Below, in pieces: positions 1-6,029 of a DNA stretch of 6,153 bases. Origin of the DNA: an uncultured Armatimonadota bacterium (lineage in GTDB: Bacteria > Armatimonadota > Fimbriimonadia > Fimbriimonadales > Fimbriimonadaceae); contig CAMLEL010000161.1 in assembly GCA_946478935.1 (NCBI GenBank), positions 1 to 6,153 on the forward strand, in the 5' to 3' direction. Within the stretch, counting starts at the first letter, position 1; each line of letters opens with the position of its first letter. The notes beneath the pieces are model-generated. The model had not been told where the DNA came from. It saw only the letters and a program-made list of their open reading frames with translations, and did not search any database. A program made the position numbers and the translations under genes.

Positions 1-492
1 GCCCCGGAGGGTGTCACGCTCACCTTCCGACAAAGCGATCTGGCCGGTTCAGCTCCGAGTCGAAGCCGGGTTGCCGCCACCGTTCCTACTGGCTGGCGAA
101 TCGGAATCGGGATGATCGACGCCAAGCGTCGCAAGGTTTCTGCGATCATCGGTCAAAGTGTCACGGCAACAAGGAGTTTCGATCCCAAGGAAGATAGCGG
201 TATGCCGCCGGGAATCGGAGGGAGGCAGGTCATAGTAGAAGACTACGAAGCCATGTACCGCGATATCCGTCCGCTCGTAGGAGGAGAAGTCTTCACGATT
301 CGGCTTCAGGGCCTGACTCCCAAAAAGCTCAATCGAATCGAGTTCTCCGCACTCTTGGGCAAAGCCCCGAAACTGACGATTCGGGACAGCAAGGGCAAGA
401 ACCTGGGCACGATCAAGGCAGGTTCGGTTTACAACCATTTCGCTCGTTCGCAAAACGAGTACATCCAAATCGTGGTGGGAGGCTCCAAGTGA
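1..492 (+). CDS. 3' part of an unrecognised protein gene (5' end outside window)
   Basis: The frame is open from the first base, so the gene starts upstream of the window and 163 codons are visible. An internal ATG at 112 is unlikely to be the true start, because the frame before it is open and protein-like. The visible protein is basic and soluble-looking, with no membrane segment. Its last 70 residues look beta-strand rich (for example FTIRLQGLTPKKLNRIEF and a GKNLGTIKAGSVYNHF stretch). I do not recognise a family. The TGA stop at 490-492 overlaps the GTG start of the lipoprotein gene by four bases (GTGA), so the two genes are probably co-transcribed and translationally coupled. Membership in an envelope-related operon is inferred from its neighbours only. 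Confidence 0.75.
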   Translation, partial: APEGVTLTFRQSDLAGSAPSRSRVAATVPTGWRIGIGMIDAKRRKVSAIIGQSVTATRSFDPKEDSGMPPGIGGRQVIVEDYEAMYRDIRPLVGGEVFTIRLQGLTPKKLNRIEFSALLGKAPKLTIRDSKGKNLGTIKAGSVYNHFARSQNEYIQIVVGGSK

Positions 493-1379
493 AGCGAGTC
501 TTGGCAATCCTTTCGGCCCTGGTGGCAGGTTTGCTTATCGGATGTGGAGGCGGTGGTGGTGGCGGCGGCAGCAGCCAGGCGATTCAGATCGGCCGTGTGC
601 TCAGCGTCGTAACGGGCGGTCCCCTGAACCCGGCCGCATCTGTTCAAAGCGTGGGCGGCTCGCCAGCCACGACCACGGACCTTGCCGATGGCTCCTTCAC
701 CTTGACCGGGGTGCCATCTGGTACCACCCAAGTTCAGGTGATCCCGAATCAGTCTGGCTGGCCGCTGTTCACATTCAATGTTCCACCTGCTTCGGGATCG
801 ACGGTCGTCGGTGATCTGTGGGTGGGACCCGAGCAGGTCACTCTGCGCGGCCGAATTCTCAACTCGACCAACGCCCAGCCGATCGCCAATGCCGATGTAA
901 ACTTCGGCGGCCAAACTGGCAAAAGCGGTCCGGATGGTGTTTTCAACCTTGCGAACGTCGGCTACTCGTCGGCAACCCAAACCGCCTTTTGGGGCATCGT
1001 CGGCACCGCCAGAGCCAATGGATTCTTTAAAACCGACTTCAGCGCCGCCCCCAACGTCAAGGATGGCGCGAACGTGGTCAATGTAGGTGACATCCTTTTA
1101 ACACCATCAAACGACCCGAATCCGCCGGGAACGCCTTACAATATAACTGGGCGGGTCCTCCCGATCGGGACATCCACCGGTTGTGTGGTAACGCTCAAAC
1201 AAGGAGCGACGGACGTAAGAATCTTTAATGTTGGAAACGATGGGAAATACTACTTCTGGATCGAACCGGGAAGCTACCAGGTCACCTTCCAAAAAGGCGC
1301 GCTTACAGCCCCGACCCAAAACGTCGATCTCGCCCAGCCGAACCAAACGGTGACGGTCCCAGATGTCACGCTCAACTAG
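489..1379 (+). CDS. Secreted lipoprotein with carboxypeptidase-regulatory-like (beta-sandwich) repeats
   Basis: This is a 296-aa predicted lipoprotein. The start is a GTG at 489, preceded by a good Shine-Dalgarno GGGAGG at 477-482 with a 6-nt spacer. The N-terminus has a basic MKR, a hydrophobic stretch and a lipobox L-I-G-C with the acylated cysteine at residue 19. A run of eight glycines follows as a flexible tether. The mature part contains three repeats of the CarboxypepD_reg/Ig-like kind, at about 31-110, 117-205 and 217-296. Each has a G-R-V/I-L opening strand and a later D-G-x-F/Y turn (DGSF 67-70, DGVF 149-152, DGKYYF 251-256). Such folds usually serve as adhesion or structural modules; no enzyme active site is visible. 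No residue near the N-terminus speaks clearly for or against retention in the inner membrane. It overlaps the next gene by 17 nt. Exact function is unknown. Confidence 0.85.
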   Translation: MKRVLAILSALVAGLLIGCGGGGGGGGSSQAIQIGRVLSVVTGGPLNPAASVQSVGGSPATTTDLADGSFTLTGVPSGTTQVQVIPNQSGWPLFTFNVPPASGSTVVGDLWVGPEQVTLRGRILNSTNAQPIANADVNFGGQTGKSGPDGVFNLANVGYSSATQTAFWGIVGTARANGFFKTDFSAAPNVKDGANVVNVGDILLTPSNDPNPPGTPYNITGRVLPIGTSTGCVVTLKQGATDVRIFNVGNDGKYYFWIEPGSYQVTFQKGALTAPTQNVDLAQPNQTVTVPDVTLN

Positions 1380-2796
1380 ATTCGCATTTGTAAAAACCGC
1401 CCTGGTTTGGGGGGGAATTGCCGTGGGAACGCTCGGCCTGATCTATTACGCTCAGGAGTTCGTCAAGATCGATCCCCTGCTGGGGATGAGAAAGAACCCC
1501 GGCATGTCTCCGGACCAGCTCGGCATCACGCTCGGCGATGTCAAGTTGATTCACTACCGGGGCAAAGAGCGCATTGCCCAGGCAAAGGTCGATCAACTCT
1601 TTATCCCATCCAACCGTACCGAATTCCGCATGACCGGTGTGACCGACGGCGCTTACTATCCAGAACCCAAAAAGCGCTTTAACTTTCAAGCGCCGCTCGC
1701 AACTTGGAACGCGGTCAAGCGAACCTTGGTCGCTGAAAAAGGCGCTCGGGTTTGGAACAAAGACCTGGACCTGAAGACCGCCCTGTTCCGACTGAATGAT
1801 CGCATGCAGACGCTGTACGTACCCGGCAAAGTCAGCGGCAAATTCTTCCGTGGCCAGCTGGATTCCCAAAACCTGCTGTACGCCATGAAGGCGGACACAG
1901 TCGTCGTGGGACCCACACACTGGAACGGCAACCTCGCACTCAGCCTGCAGGACGAAGCGAAGCCTGTTCAAAAGCGTTGGGAGTTCGACAGTGTCAAAGG
2001 CACCTTCAACATTAAAGGCGACCTTAGGACCTGGGAGAAGGGCACGGCGACAGACGGCGAGATCATCATCCAGGCCGACAAGATCGAGCACAACAACAAG
2101 ACCGATGTGGTAACCGCAACCGGCAATGTGCGCTACTTCTCGGCACGGGCAAACCTGACCTGCGAGAAAGCCGTGATCTATCGAAGGGAGAAGCGGGCCG
2201 TGCTGACCGGCGCGGTCGATATGCTGATCAAACCCAAGAAGGATCAGAGCAAGGCGATGATCGAGGAGATCCCGCCCTTCAAGCCCGTGGTGCCTGAGGA
2301 AGTGGCCAAGAGTCGTCCCGGCGCACCAGCGGGACAGAAATCTGAGCAGCAGAAGAAACTGGATGATGATGTGCAGAACCCCAAGACCATCCGTGACTAT
2401 CCGATGGTCGTTACGGCGGCGAAGGTGGAGTATTGGTATGCGCGGGGAAGCCGCCGGGCGGTCATCACCGGCGATCCTCAGGCTCGGCAGGAGCTTCCGG
2501 AAGGGCGCTGGCGTCACCTTTGGGCCTTCCAAGCATTCTATGACGGCGAGAAGGAAACGTTGCGCATGGAGTCTCGACAGGGGCAAATGGATACACGGCT
2601 GCTCACTTCTGTAGGGGACGACGTGGTTGCAGAGCAGGTGACGGTGTCCACCAAAGAGGACGACGAAGACCTGGAAGCCAAGGGCATGAAGGGAACGATC
2701 TTCGGAAAGTCGGATGACGACGAGGTCGGCCCCCCACCCCCGGACCCCCTCAAGCCAAAAACGGGCGGCGGACTCTCGGGCAAGATTGGCCGGTAA
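1363..2796 (+). CDS. LptC/OstA(LptA)-like membrane-anchored envelope protein
   Basis: This 477-aa protein has one N-terminal membrane segment (about residues 9-29) and no lipobox, which suggests a signal anchor with the bulk in the periplasm. Residues about 50-220 resemble LptC-type beta-jellyroll sequence (repeated strands, G-D-V-x-L, N-x-x-R-x-x-F). Residues about 232-290 match the LptA/OstA pattern: IIIQADKIEHNN, then ATGNVRYFSA, then AVIYRREKRAVLTGAV. A second OstA-like stretch lies at about 348-430 (VTAAKVEYWY, RAVITGDP), after a charged, proline-rich linker (about 300-345). Family knowledge: LptC and LptA form the periplasmic bridge that carries lipopolysaccharide to the outer membrane. 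A role in lipid or glycolipid transport here is inferred. It is much longer than LptC or LptA alone, so it looks like a fusion or a multi-domain variant. The tail is acidic and proline-rich (DDDEVGPPPPDP). The ATG start overlaps the lipoprotein gene and has only a weak Shine-Dalgarno sequence, fitting translational coupling. Confidence 0.8.
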   Translation: MSRSTRFAFVKTALVWGGIAVGTLGLIYYAQEFVKIDPLLGMRKNPGMSPDQLGITLGDVKLIHYRGKERIAQAKVDQLFIPSNRTEFRMTGVTDGAYYPEPKKRFNFQAPLATWNAVKRTLVAEKGARVWNKDLDLKTALFRLNDRMQTLYVPGKVSGKFFRGQLDSQNLLYAMKADTVVVGPTHWNGNLALSLQDEAKPVQKRWEFDSVKGTFNIKGDLRTWEKGTATDGEIIIQADKIEHNNKTDVVTATGNVRYFSARANLTCEKAVIYRREKRAVLTGAVDMLIKPKKDQSKAMIEEIPPFKPVVPEEVAKSRPGAPAGQKSEQQKKLDDDVQNPKTIRDYPMVVTAAKVEYWYARGSRRAVITGDPQARQELPEGRWRHLWAFQAFYDGEKETLRMESRQGQMDTRLLTSVGDDVVAEQVTVSTKEDDEDLEAKGMKGTIFGKSDDDEVGPPPPDPLKPKTGGGLSGKIGR

Positions 2797-2806
2797 GGCG
2801 TACGAT

Positions 2807-2833
2807 CCTCGACTTTCGTCCACGCCTTCGAGG
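2807..2833 (+). terminator. Weak hairpin just after the three-gene operon
   Basis: CCTCGA (2807-2812) can pair with TCGAGG (2828-2833) across a 15-nt loop, starting 10 bases after the stop codon of the LptC/OstA-like gene. The position suits a terminator. The loop is long and no T-run follows, so it is at best a weak or Rho-assisted one. Confidence 0.2.
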
Positions 2834-2918
2834 GGATGAGATTGCGCATATGTGGGAAGATGGATGTGGAGCGAGGACGCAGGTTGGACGATCGCGGGTT
2901 AGATCTTGGTGCGGATGA

Positions 2919-2975
2919 GCCTCAGGACTGAGGTTGCGGGAGGCAGGGCTTGGCGGCATGGATCGTCCTGAGGCA
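2919..2975 (+). repeat. Palindromic element, copy A (57 nt, inverted relative to B and C)
   Basis: Perfect 10-nt arms GCCTCAGGAC (2919-2928) and GTCCTGAGGC (2965-2974) are inverted repeats. The conserved outer sequence is larger: GCCTCAGGACTGAGGT at the left and GGATCGTCCTGAGGCA at the right. Both are shared with copy B, and the right end also with copy C. The core between them (2935-2959) is unrelated to the cores of B and C. The left end also holds a nested palindrome, CCTCAG-GA-CTGAGG. The element is followed by a run of seven A, so on this strand it is not a classical intrinsic terminator. It lies between the operon and the Rhs debris. The right end reads DRPEAKK in the frame that reads DRPEA in the other copies. 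No transposase or recombinase is visible. Confidence 0.8.
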
Positions 2976-3077
2976 AAAAAAGACCATGATATTTTCATCA
3001 AATGGCTCACCAATGGGAGGACTCCACTCGCGTAAAGGTACAGTCAAATCTGGGGTGTCCAACGTGAATTCTTTCAT
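2922..3077 (-). pseudogene. Possible truncated small ORF interrupted by palindrome A
   Basis: An ATG at 3077 (minus strand) opens a 51-codon frame. Its first 34 or so residues look protein-like (MKEFTLDTPDL, then PPIGEPFDENI), resembling in style a small immunity-type protein. The last 17 residues are encoded by palindrome A and end at a TGA inside its arm (2922-2924). There is no clear Shine-Dalgarno sequence before the ATG. One reading is that a small gene was cut at the junction with the element. Chance is a serious alternative at this length, because other frames here are also open. Confidence 0.2.
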
Positions 3078-3324
3078 CGCCGTATATCGACGTGACCGTT
3101 GCTGGTGGGTTTGCCACTGGCCGTTGACCTAGACTGGAAATTGGCCTGAACTTTACCGAGGTTCGCTTTGTATGCGGGCCCTCGGAATATCCTCATTCCG
3201 TCCGCGCTAACATTACCGCGAACGAGGTCGAAAATCCGTTGAGCTCGATATAGATAGGACTATGTCGTTTATATCGTGGGATCACGTTCATTACCTTGGT
3301 TAAGAATCCACCCTAGGTCGCATT
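2976..3324. other. Gene-poor stretch with possible coding debris
   Basis: About 350 bases with no gene I can defend. Both strands have short open stretches that look somewhat protein-like. On the + strand, a frame from about 3126 to 3253 includes FTEVRFVCGPSEYPHSVRA and ends at TAG; the same frame upstream is broken by a TGA. On the - strand, a frame over about 3253-3083 includes IFDLVRGNVSADGMRIF. None has a convincing start with a ribosome binding site. Base composition here resembles the GC-rich part of the window more than the AT-rich immunity genes. I read it as decayed sequence between the operon and the toxin-immunity region. Confidence 0.4.
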
Positions 3325-3738
3325 CTAAGGCATAGGATCACTGTCAAGTTTCATGCGGTCTAACTCGGGTGGGTAGGCAACGAGTTCATATTTGAGGTGC
3401 GCACAAGTGATGGAGACTAATCTGCTATCATTCTCCCAAAAGAATTGAATTCTATAACCTCCATCAACTTTTTCTCGCGAGACCATAGCAAACTCATTGC
3501 TTCCCCAGTTAGCTTCTGGACCTTGCCACACTCTTTCTGAATTAATTAGCAAAAACTCCCTGACAGCTTCGCACGTTAGTCGTGATACTTTACCAAATTC
3601 GTCGTTACCTTCTGGCTGCCACTCATTTATAGTAATACAGACTCGCCTAAGAAGATTAGACATTTCAATTTTCAGGATTACGCTTTCTTCTAAGGAAAGC
3701 GCGGTCAACACGGCATCATCTGTACGATACATTTTCAT
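3325..3738 (-). CDS. Hypothetical 137-aa protein, candidate orphan immunity protein
   Basis: This small soluble protein has no signal peptide or membrane segment and is acidic overall. It is rich in W, E and N (INEWQPEGNDEF, VWQGPEANWGSNEF, IQFFWENDSRLVSI), with probable N-terminal helices followed by beta strands. I do not recognise the family. The gene is visibly more AT-rich than the Rhs core. Its ATG overlaps, as ATGA, the stop of a short frame ending KVHNITVYNK, which emerges from palindrome B. The same overlap style joins the toxin and immunity genes next door. Size, composition and placement suggest an immunity gene whose partner toxin has been lost to recombination; this is inference. 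No good Shine-Dalgarno sequence precedes the ATG, which fits a gene that once relied on coupling. A second in-frame ATG lies two codons in. Confidence 0.6.
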   Translation of the reverse strand: MKMYRTDDAVLTALSLEESVILKIEMSNLLRRVCITINEWQPEGNDEFGKVSRLTCEAVREFLLINSERVWQGPEANWGSNEFAMVSREKVDGGYRIQFFWENDSRLVSITCAHLKYELVAYPPELDRMKLDSDPMP

Positions 3739-3786
3739 TTATTATAAACTGTAATATTGTGAACTTTTCTTGCCTCAGGACGATCC
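3735..3786 (-). pseudogene. Possible C-terminal stub of a lost toxin
   Basis: Leaving palindrome B on the minus strand, one frame reads DRPEARKVHNITVYNK and stops at TGA (3735-3737). That stop overlaps the ATG of the 137-aa gene by four bases. The same frame at copy C leads into the Rhs protein. The stub may be the last ten or so codons of a deleted Rhs toxin tip. It is very short, so chance cannot be excluded. Confidence 0.25.
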
Positions 3787-3826
3787 TTTAAACCTTTGTG
3801 GCAATCCGCCACCTCAGTCCTGAGGC
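3771..3826 (-). repeat. Palindromic element, copy B (56 nt)
   Basis: Perfect inverted arms GCCTCAGGAC (3772-3781) and GTCCTGAGGC (3817-3826). Outer sequence TGCCTCAGGACGATCC (3771-3786) is identical in copies B and C and, in reverse complement, in A. The core differs. Here it contains its own small hairpin, GTGGC/GCCAC with a 5-base loop (3798-3812). The nested CCTCAG-TC-CTGAGG at the right end is shared with A. It sits between the immunity candidate with its tail and the 137-aa orphan gene. Confidence 0.85.
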
Positions 3827-3910
3827 TTGACCAGGAAACTCGACCACAGACATATTTACACCTGCGCCACTGGATCCACCGAGGGATTGGCGGCGAGAGT
3901 ATCCAAAGAC
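3771..3910 (-). repeat. Direct repeat, left copy (palindrome B plus 84-nt tail)
   Basis: Palindrome B is followed to the right by an 84-nt tail (3827-3910). The tail matches 6071-6153 with two substitutions and one single-base indel. On the minus strand the tail reads SLDTLAANPSVDPVAQV and a TAA at 3856-3858. All three differences between copies fall outside this coding part. The frame is in phase with the 106-aa immunity gene, whose TGA lies three codons upstream. Together with 6015-6153 it flanks the Rhs toxin-immunity unit, giving a period of 2244 bases between copies. Confidence 0.9.
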
Positions 3911-3918
3911 AATTTGAA

Positions 3919-4239
3919 TCATATGTCAAGGCTGTCGATGTCCTCTTTCAGTGCTTTCCCCGGTTGAAGGGGCACACGATTTAACAGATCCATTTCGAAT
4001 ACGGCATTGGATCGGGGCCGCGTAGCGGCCACAAATTGCTGATCCGTCGCCCTAAGTAACTCGATTTGCGATGCAGCTGTGCATTTATCCAACGCTGCTT
4101 CAATGCTTAATCTTATAGCCAAATCGTTTTCAAAATCGTAAATCGTGAACTCGTATCCTTTGGTGATAGACCTAACAATCATCTTCCATTCATTTAGTAA
4201 CTTAACCAAGTGATTCAAGTCCTTATCTGTTGGTTTCAA
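3919..4239 (-). CDS. Candidate immunity protein for the adjacent Rhs toxin (106 aa)
   Basis: This small cytoplasmic-looking protein has no signal peptide. A helical first half (KDLNHLVKLLNEWKMIVRSI) leads to an acidic central part (FTIYDFENDLAIRLSIEAAL). I do not recognise the family. The start is a TTG at 4239-4237 that overlaps the toxin's TGA as TTGA. It has a strong AAGGAG seven bases upstream, so translation is coupled to the toxin. Family knowledge: Rhs and other polymorphic toxins carry their cognate immunity gene immediately downstream, often overlapping and AT-rich, as seen here. The immunity function is therefore inferred from position, not from sequence similarity. Three codons after its TGA the same frame enters the conserved tail of the repeat (SLDTLAANPSVDPVAQV), so an ancestral form may have been longer. 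Confidence 0.7.
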   Translation of the reverse strand: MKPTDKDLNHLVKLLNEWKMIVRSITKGYEFTIYDFENDLAIRLSIEAALDKCTAASQIELLRATDQQFVAATRPRSNAVFEMDLLNRVPLQPGKALKEDIDSLDI

Positions 4240-4793
4240 TAACTTACTCCTTGTTTAGGTTTAAAGTAGGTTTTGATATATCCATTCGCACTCCGCACGC
4301 CAAATTCGTTTGTGGAGGGCCTGTAGAATAATCTGTCACCGTTACGTCGAGTGTGCGACCAGGTTCCGGCCCCACCCGCTAGTAATTCTTGTGCGCCCCG
4401 TAGATATTGTACGGACGTCATTCCGACTGGAAACTCGCCTGCATGTTTAGAAAAATGCGCAAACCATTCACCCTTCCGAAAGACTGCACTCGTAGACACT
4501 TTGAATAGAGAGCCGCTTACAAATGGAAGACCCGCTGCGACGCCATACTGCATGGCCGACGTGTTATCTCCTCCAAGGTAATGGCCTACTGCTAAAAGTG
4601 AGTCTGCTGCGGGAGTTGGGTCGATAAAGCTCAGAAAGTTCAATCCAAGGTAAATCGCAGATAGGGCGACTCTTCCTTCCGATTCAGTTGGCCGTAGTTT
4701 TTTTGAAACTTCTCCGAATCCAGCCTTCACGTTCTCAAATGTCGGTCGACCGAGCAGCCTGTTGAAGTAGTCGAACGTAGGGTTTCCCTGTGT
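4236..4793 (-). other. Variable Rhs tip: pretoxin segment and BECR-like RNase toxin domain
   Basis: The tip begins after the second DPxG motif of the Rhs core. It is visibly more AT-rich than the core, typical of exchangeable toxin tips. Last 80 residues: HFxKHxxEF (H468, K471, H472, E475, numbering from the TTG at 5858), a helix YLRGAQELL, then RRNGDRLFYRPSTNEFGV and ANGYIKTYFKP. From memory, this order (H-x3-H, then a T-N-E-F-G-V strand, then an N-G-x-I-x-T-x-F-K-P ending) recurs in polymorphic-toxin and phage proteins of the Barnase-EndoU-ColicinE5/D-RelE (BECR) ribonuclease superfamily. An RNA-cutting role is inferred. The domain ends only six residues after the FKP motif. Confidence 0.55.
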
Positions 4794-6029
4794 TCCATCC
4801 GGATCCACCCTCGTCAGCGGGTTGTTCTCGCAGTAGTTGTAGAGATTCAGCCCGCCCTCGTGCCCAATCGGGTCCTGGGTGATGAACCGGCCGAGCTTGG
4901 GCATGTAATAACGGGCGCCAAGGAGTTGCAGCCCCGTTGCGTCGTCCGTAAAGTACCCGTGCTTGCCAGCGAATCGGAAGGCGGATTGAATGCCAGCCTG
5001 GACCTGGTAGGCGACCCCGTAGGCGTCATACTCCCTTACGCTCTGGATGATTCCCGAGCCATTCACCGTCGCCATGCTCGATCCCAGGGCATTGTCCCGG
5101 TCATAGAACTGGGAACCGCCGCTTCCGTTGTAGCCTACTCCGGCAAGGTAGAAGGTCGTGATCTGGTTGGACCCGTTGGTCTCCGCGACCAGGGTTGAGC
5201 CGTCGTAGACGAACCGTTTGGTGACCGCGCCGGCGCTGTCGAACGACTCGACCCGCTGGCCGTCCCCGTTGTACCGGTAGGTGCTGTAGCCGCCGGGATA
5301 ATCGATTCGGGTTGGGCGGTTCTCGTAGTCATACTGGAACGTGATCGCGCCATAGCCCGCCTGCACTACCGTTCCGGGGTTGCCGTCCGCTGAATATCCG
5401 CTGAAGGTAAAGCCGTCGCCCGTGAGGAGCTTGTCGTTGTTATCGACCGAATAAGTGGATGAAACTCCATCCCGAACCACGCTCGTTCGGTTGCCAGCCT
5501 TATCGTAGCTATAAGAGTTTGAGAAGTTGAAACTGACTCCTCCGGTCCGGTTTTCGGTTAGCAGCCGGTTGGCGCGGTCGAAGGTGAACGCCGTGTTCCA
5601 AGTCGATCCCCCGATCATCGCATTCTTAGAAGTCAGCACGTTGCCGTTGTTATCGTACGAGTATTCAAGGCGCTGTTGCTCGGACTCGACGCCGCCTGCT
5701 ACGTTCCGGTGGGAGATTGCCGTTGGCCGCAACTTGGCATCGTATGTGTAGTAGACGATAGTGCCGTTTCCATTGGTTCGTCTCCAGATGGGTCCACCGG
5801 CATAATAATCGAAAGCGGCTGGTAGCGGGGACCCGACGCTTTGCGTAATCTGCCGCAACCTTCCATCGGCGTCATAGACATTCGACCAGGTTTGGGAGCC
5901 AACTCCCGTGTTGAGGCGCCTGCCTGCCGTGTCGTAGTCGTAATAAACCGTTTTATTTACAAGGGGCTGGTAGATACTCTTTACCTGCTTCGCCCCGTTG
6001 TACGTATACTTTGTTGCCTCAGGACGATC
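4236..6029 (-). CDS. Rhs/YD-repeat protein, 5'-truncated, with C-terminal nuclease-like toxin tip
   Basis: The open frame runs from 6029, just after a TAG inside palindrome C, to TGA at 4236-4238 (597 codons). The first possible start is a TTG at 5858 (540 aa), but the 57 codons before it are clearly Rhs sequence (TKYTYNGAKQ, VYYDYDTAGRRLN, VYDADGR). The true N-terminus is therefore missing and the gene is an orphan 3' fragment, far shorter than full Rhs proteins (typically well over 1000 aa). Numbering from 5858: YD repeats at 1-245; RHS-associated core at about 250-355, with ARYYMPKLGRFITQDPIG and two DPxG motifs (329-332, 352-355) framing NLYNYCENNP. This is the pattern at which Rhs proteins release their tip. 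A pretoxin-like segment lies at about 356-460 (DPTPAADSLLAVGHYL). The toxin domain is at about 460-540. The downstream immunity gene overlaps by four bases. Without a start or secretion leader, the module is probably silent unless recombined. Confidence 0.85.
   Translation of the reverse strand, partial: DRPEATKYTYNGAKQVKSIYQPLVNKTVYYDYDTAGRRLNTGVGSQTWSNVYDADGRLRQITQSVGSPLPAAFDYYAGGPIWRRTNGNGTIVYYTYDAKLRPTAISHRNVAGGVESEQQRLEYSYDNNGNVLTSKNAMIGGSTWNTAFTFDRANRLLTENRTGGVSFNFSNSYSYDKAGNRTSVVRDGVSSTYSVDNNDKLLTGDGFTFSGYSADGNPGTVVQAGYGAITFQYDYENRPTRIDYPGGYSTYRYNGDGQRVESFDSAGAVTKRFVYDGSTLVAETNGSNQITTFYLAGVGYNGSGGSQFYDRDNALGSSMATVNGSGIIQSVREYDAYGVAYQVQAGIQSAFRFAGKHGYFTDDATGLQLLGARYYMPKLGRFITQDPIGHEGGLNLYNYCENNPLTRVDPDGTQGNPTFDYFNRLLGRPTFENVKAGFGEVSKKLRPTESEGRVALSAIYLGLNFLSFIDPTPAADSLLAVGHYLGGDNTSAMQYGVAAGLPFVSGSLFKVSTSAVFRKGEWFAHFSKHAGEFPVGMTSVQYLRGAQELLAGGAGTWSHTRRNGDRLFYRPSTNEFGVRSANGYIKTYFKPKQGVSY
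4247..4252 (-). promoter_or_regulatory. Shine-Dalgarno sequence for the TTG-started immunity gene
   Basis: AAGGAG on the minus strand lies inside the last codons of the toxin gene, seven bases before the TTG at 4239. This supports a non-ATG start and a translationally coupled toxin-immunity pair. Confidence 0.65.

Noticed and set aside
1372..2823. A 483-codon open frame on the minus strand covering the LptC/OstA-like gene
   Set aside because: It is antisense to a gene with a clear membrane anchor, OstA motifs and operon overlap. Its translation is rich in L, R and H with no recognisable domain, as expected for a shadow frame in GC-rich DNA.
2958..3035. Short + strand ORF MDRPEAKKDHDIFIKWLTNG as the start of an Rpn-type nuclease
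   Set aside because: The DHDIFIK stretch resembles the start of such proteins, but the frame stops after 25 codons and no continuation in another frame is recognisable. Its first codons belong to the palindrome.
2919..3826. Palindromes as intrinsic transcription terminators
   Set aside because: Copy A has an A-run after it on the + strand and a T-run before it on the - strand, and B and C lack a downstream T-run. The conserved sequence of the arms also goes beyond what a terminator needs.
3735..3929. 64-codon frame on the minus strand through the left direct repeat
   Set aside because: Most of it crosses the tail in a frame different from the conserved SLDTLAANPSVDPVAQV frame and looks unlike protein (rich in W, R and C). 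Only its last codons after the palindrome may be meaningful.
4847..5198. Open frames on both strands inside the Rhs core
   Set aside because: These are shadow frames of the YD-repeat coding sequence, which has clear family motifs.
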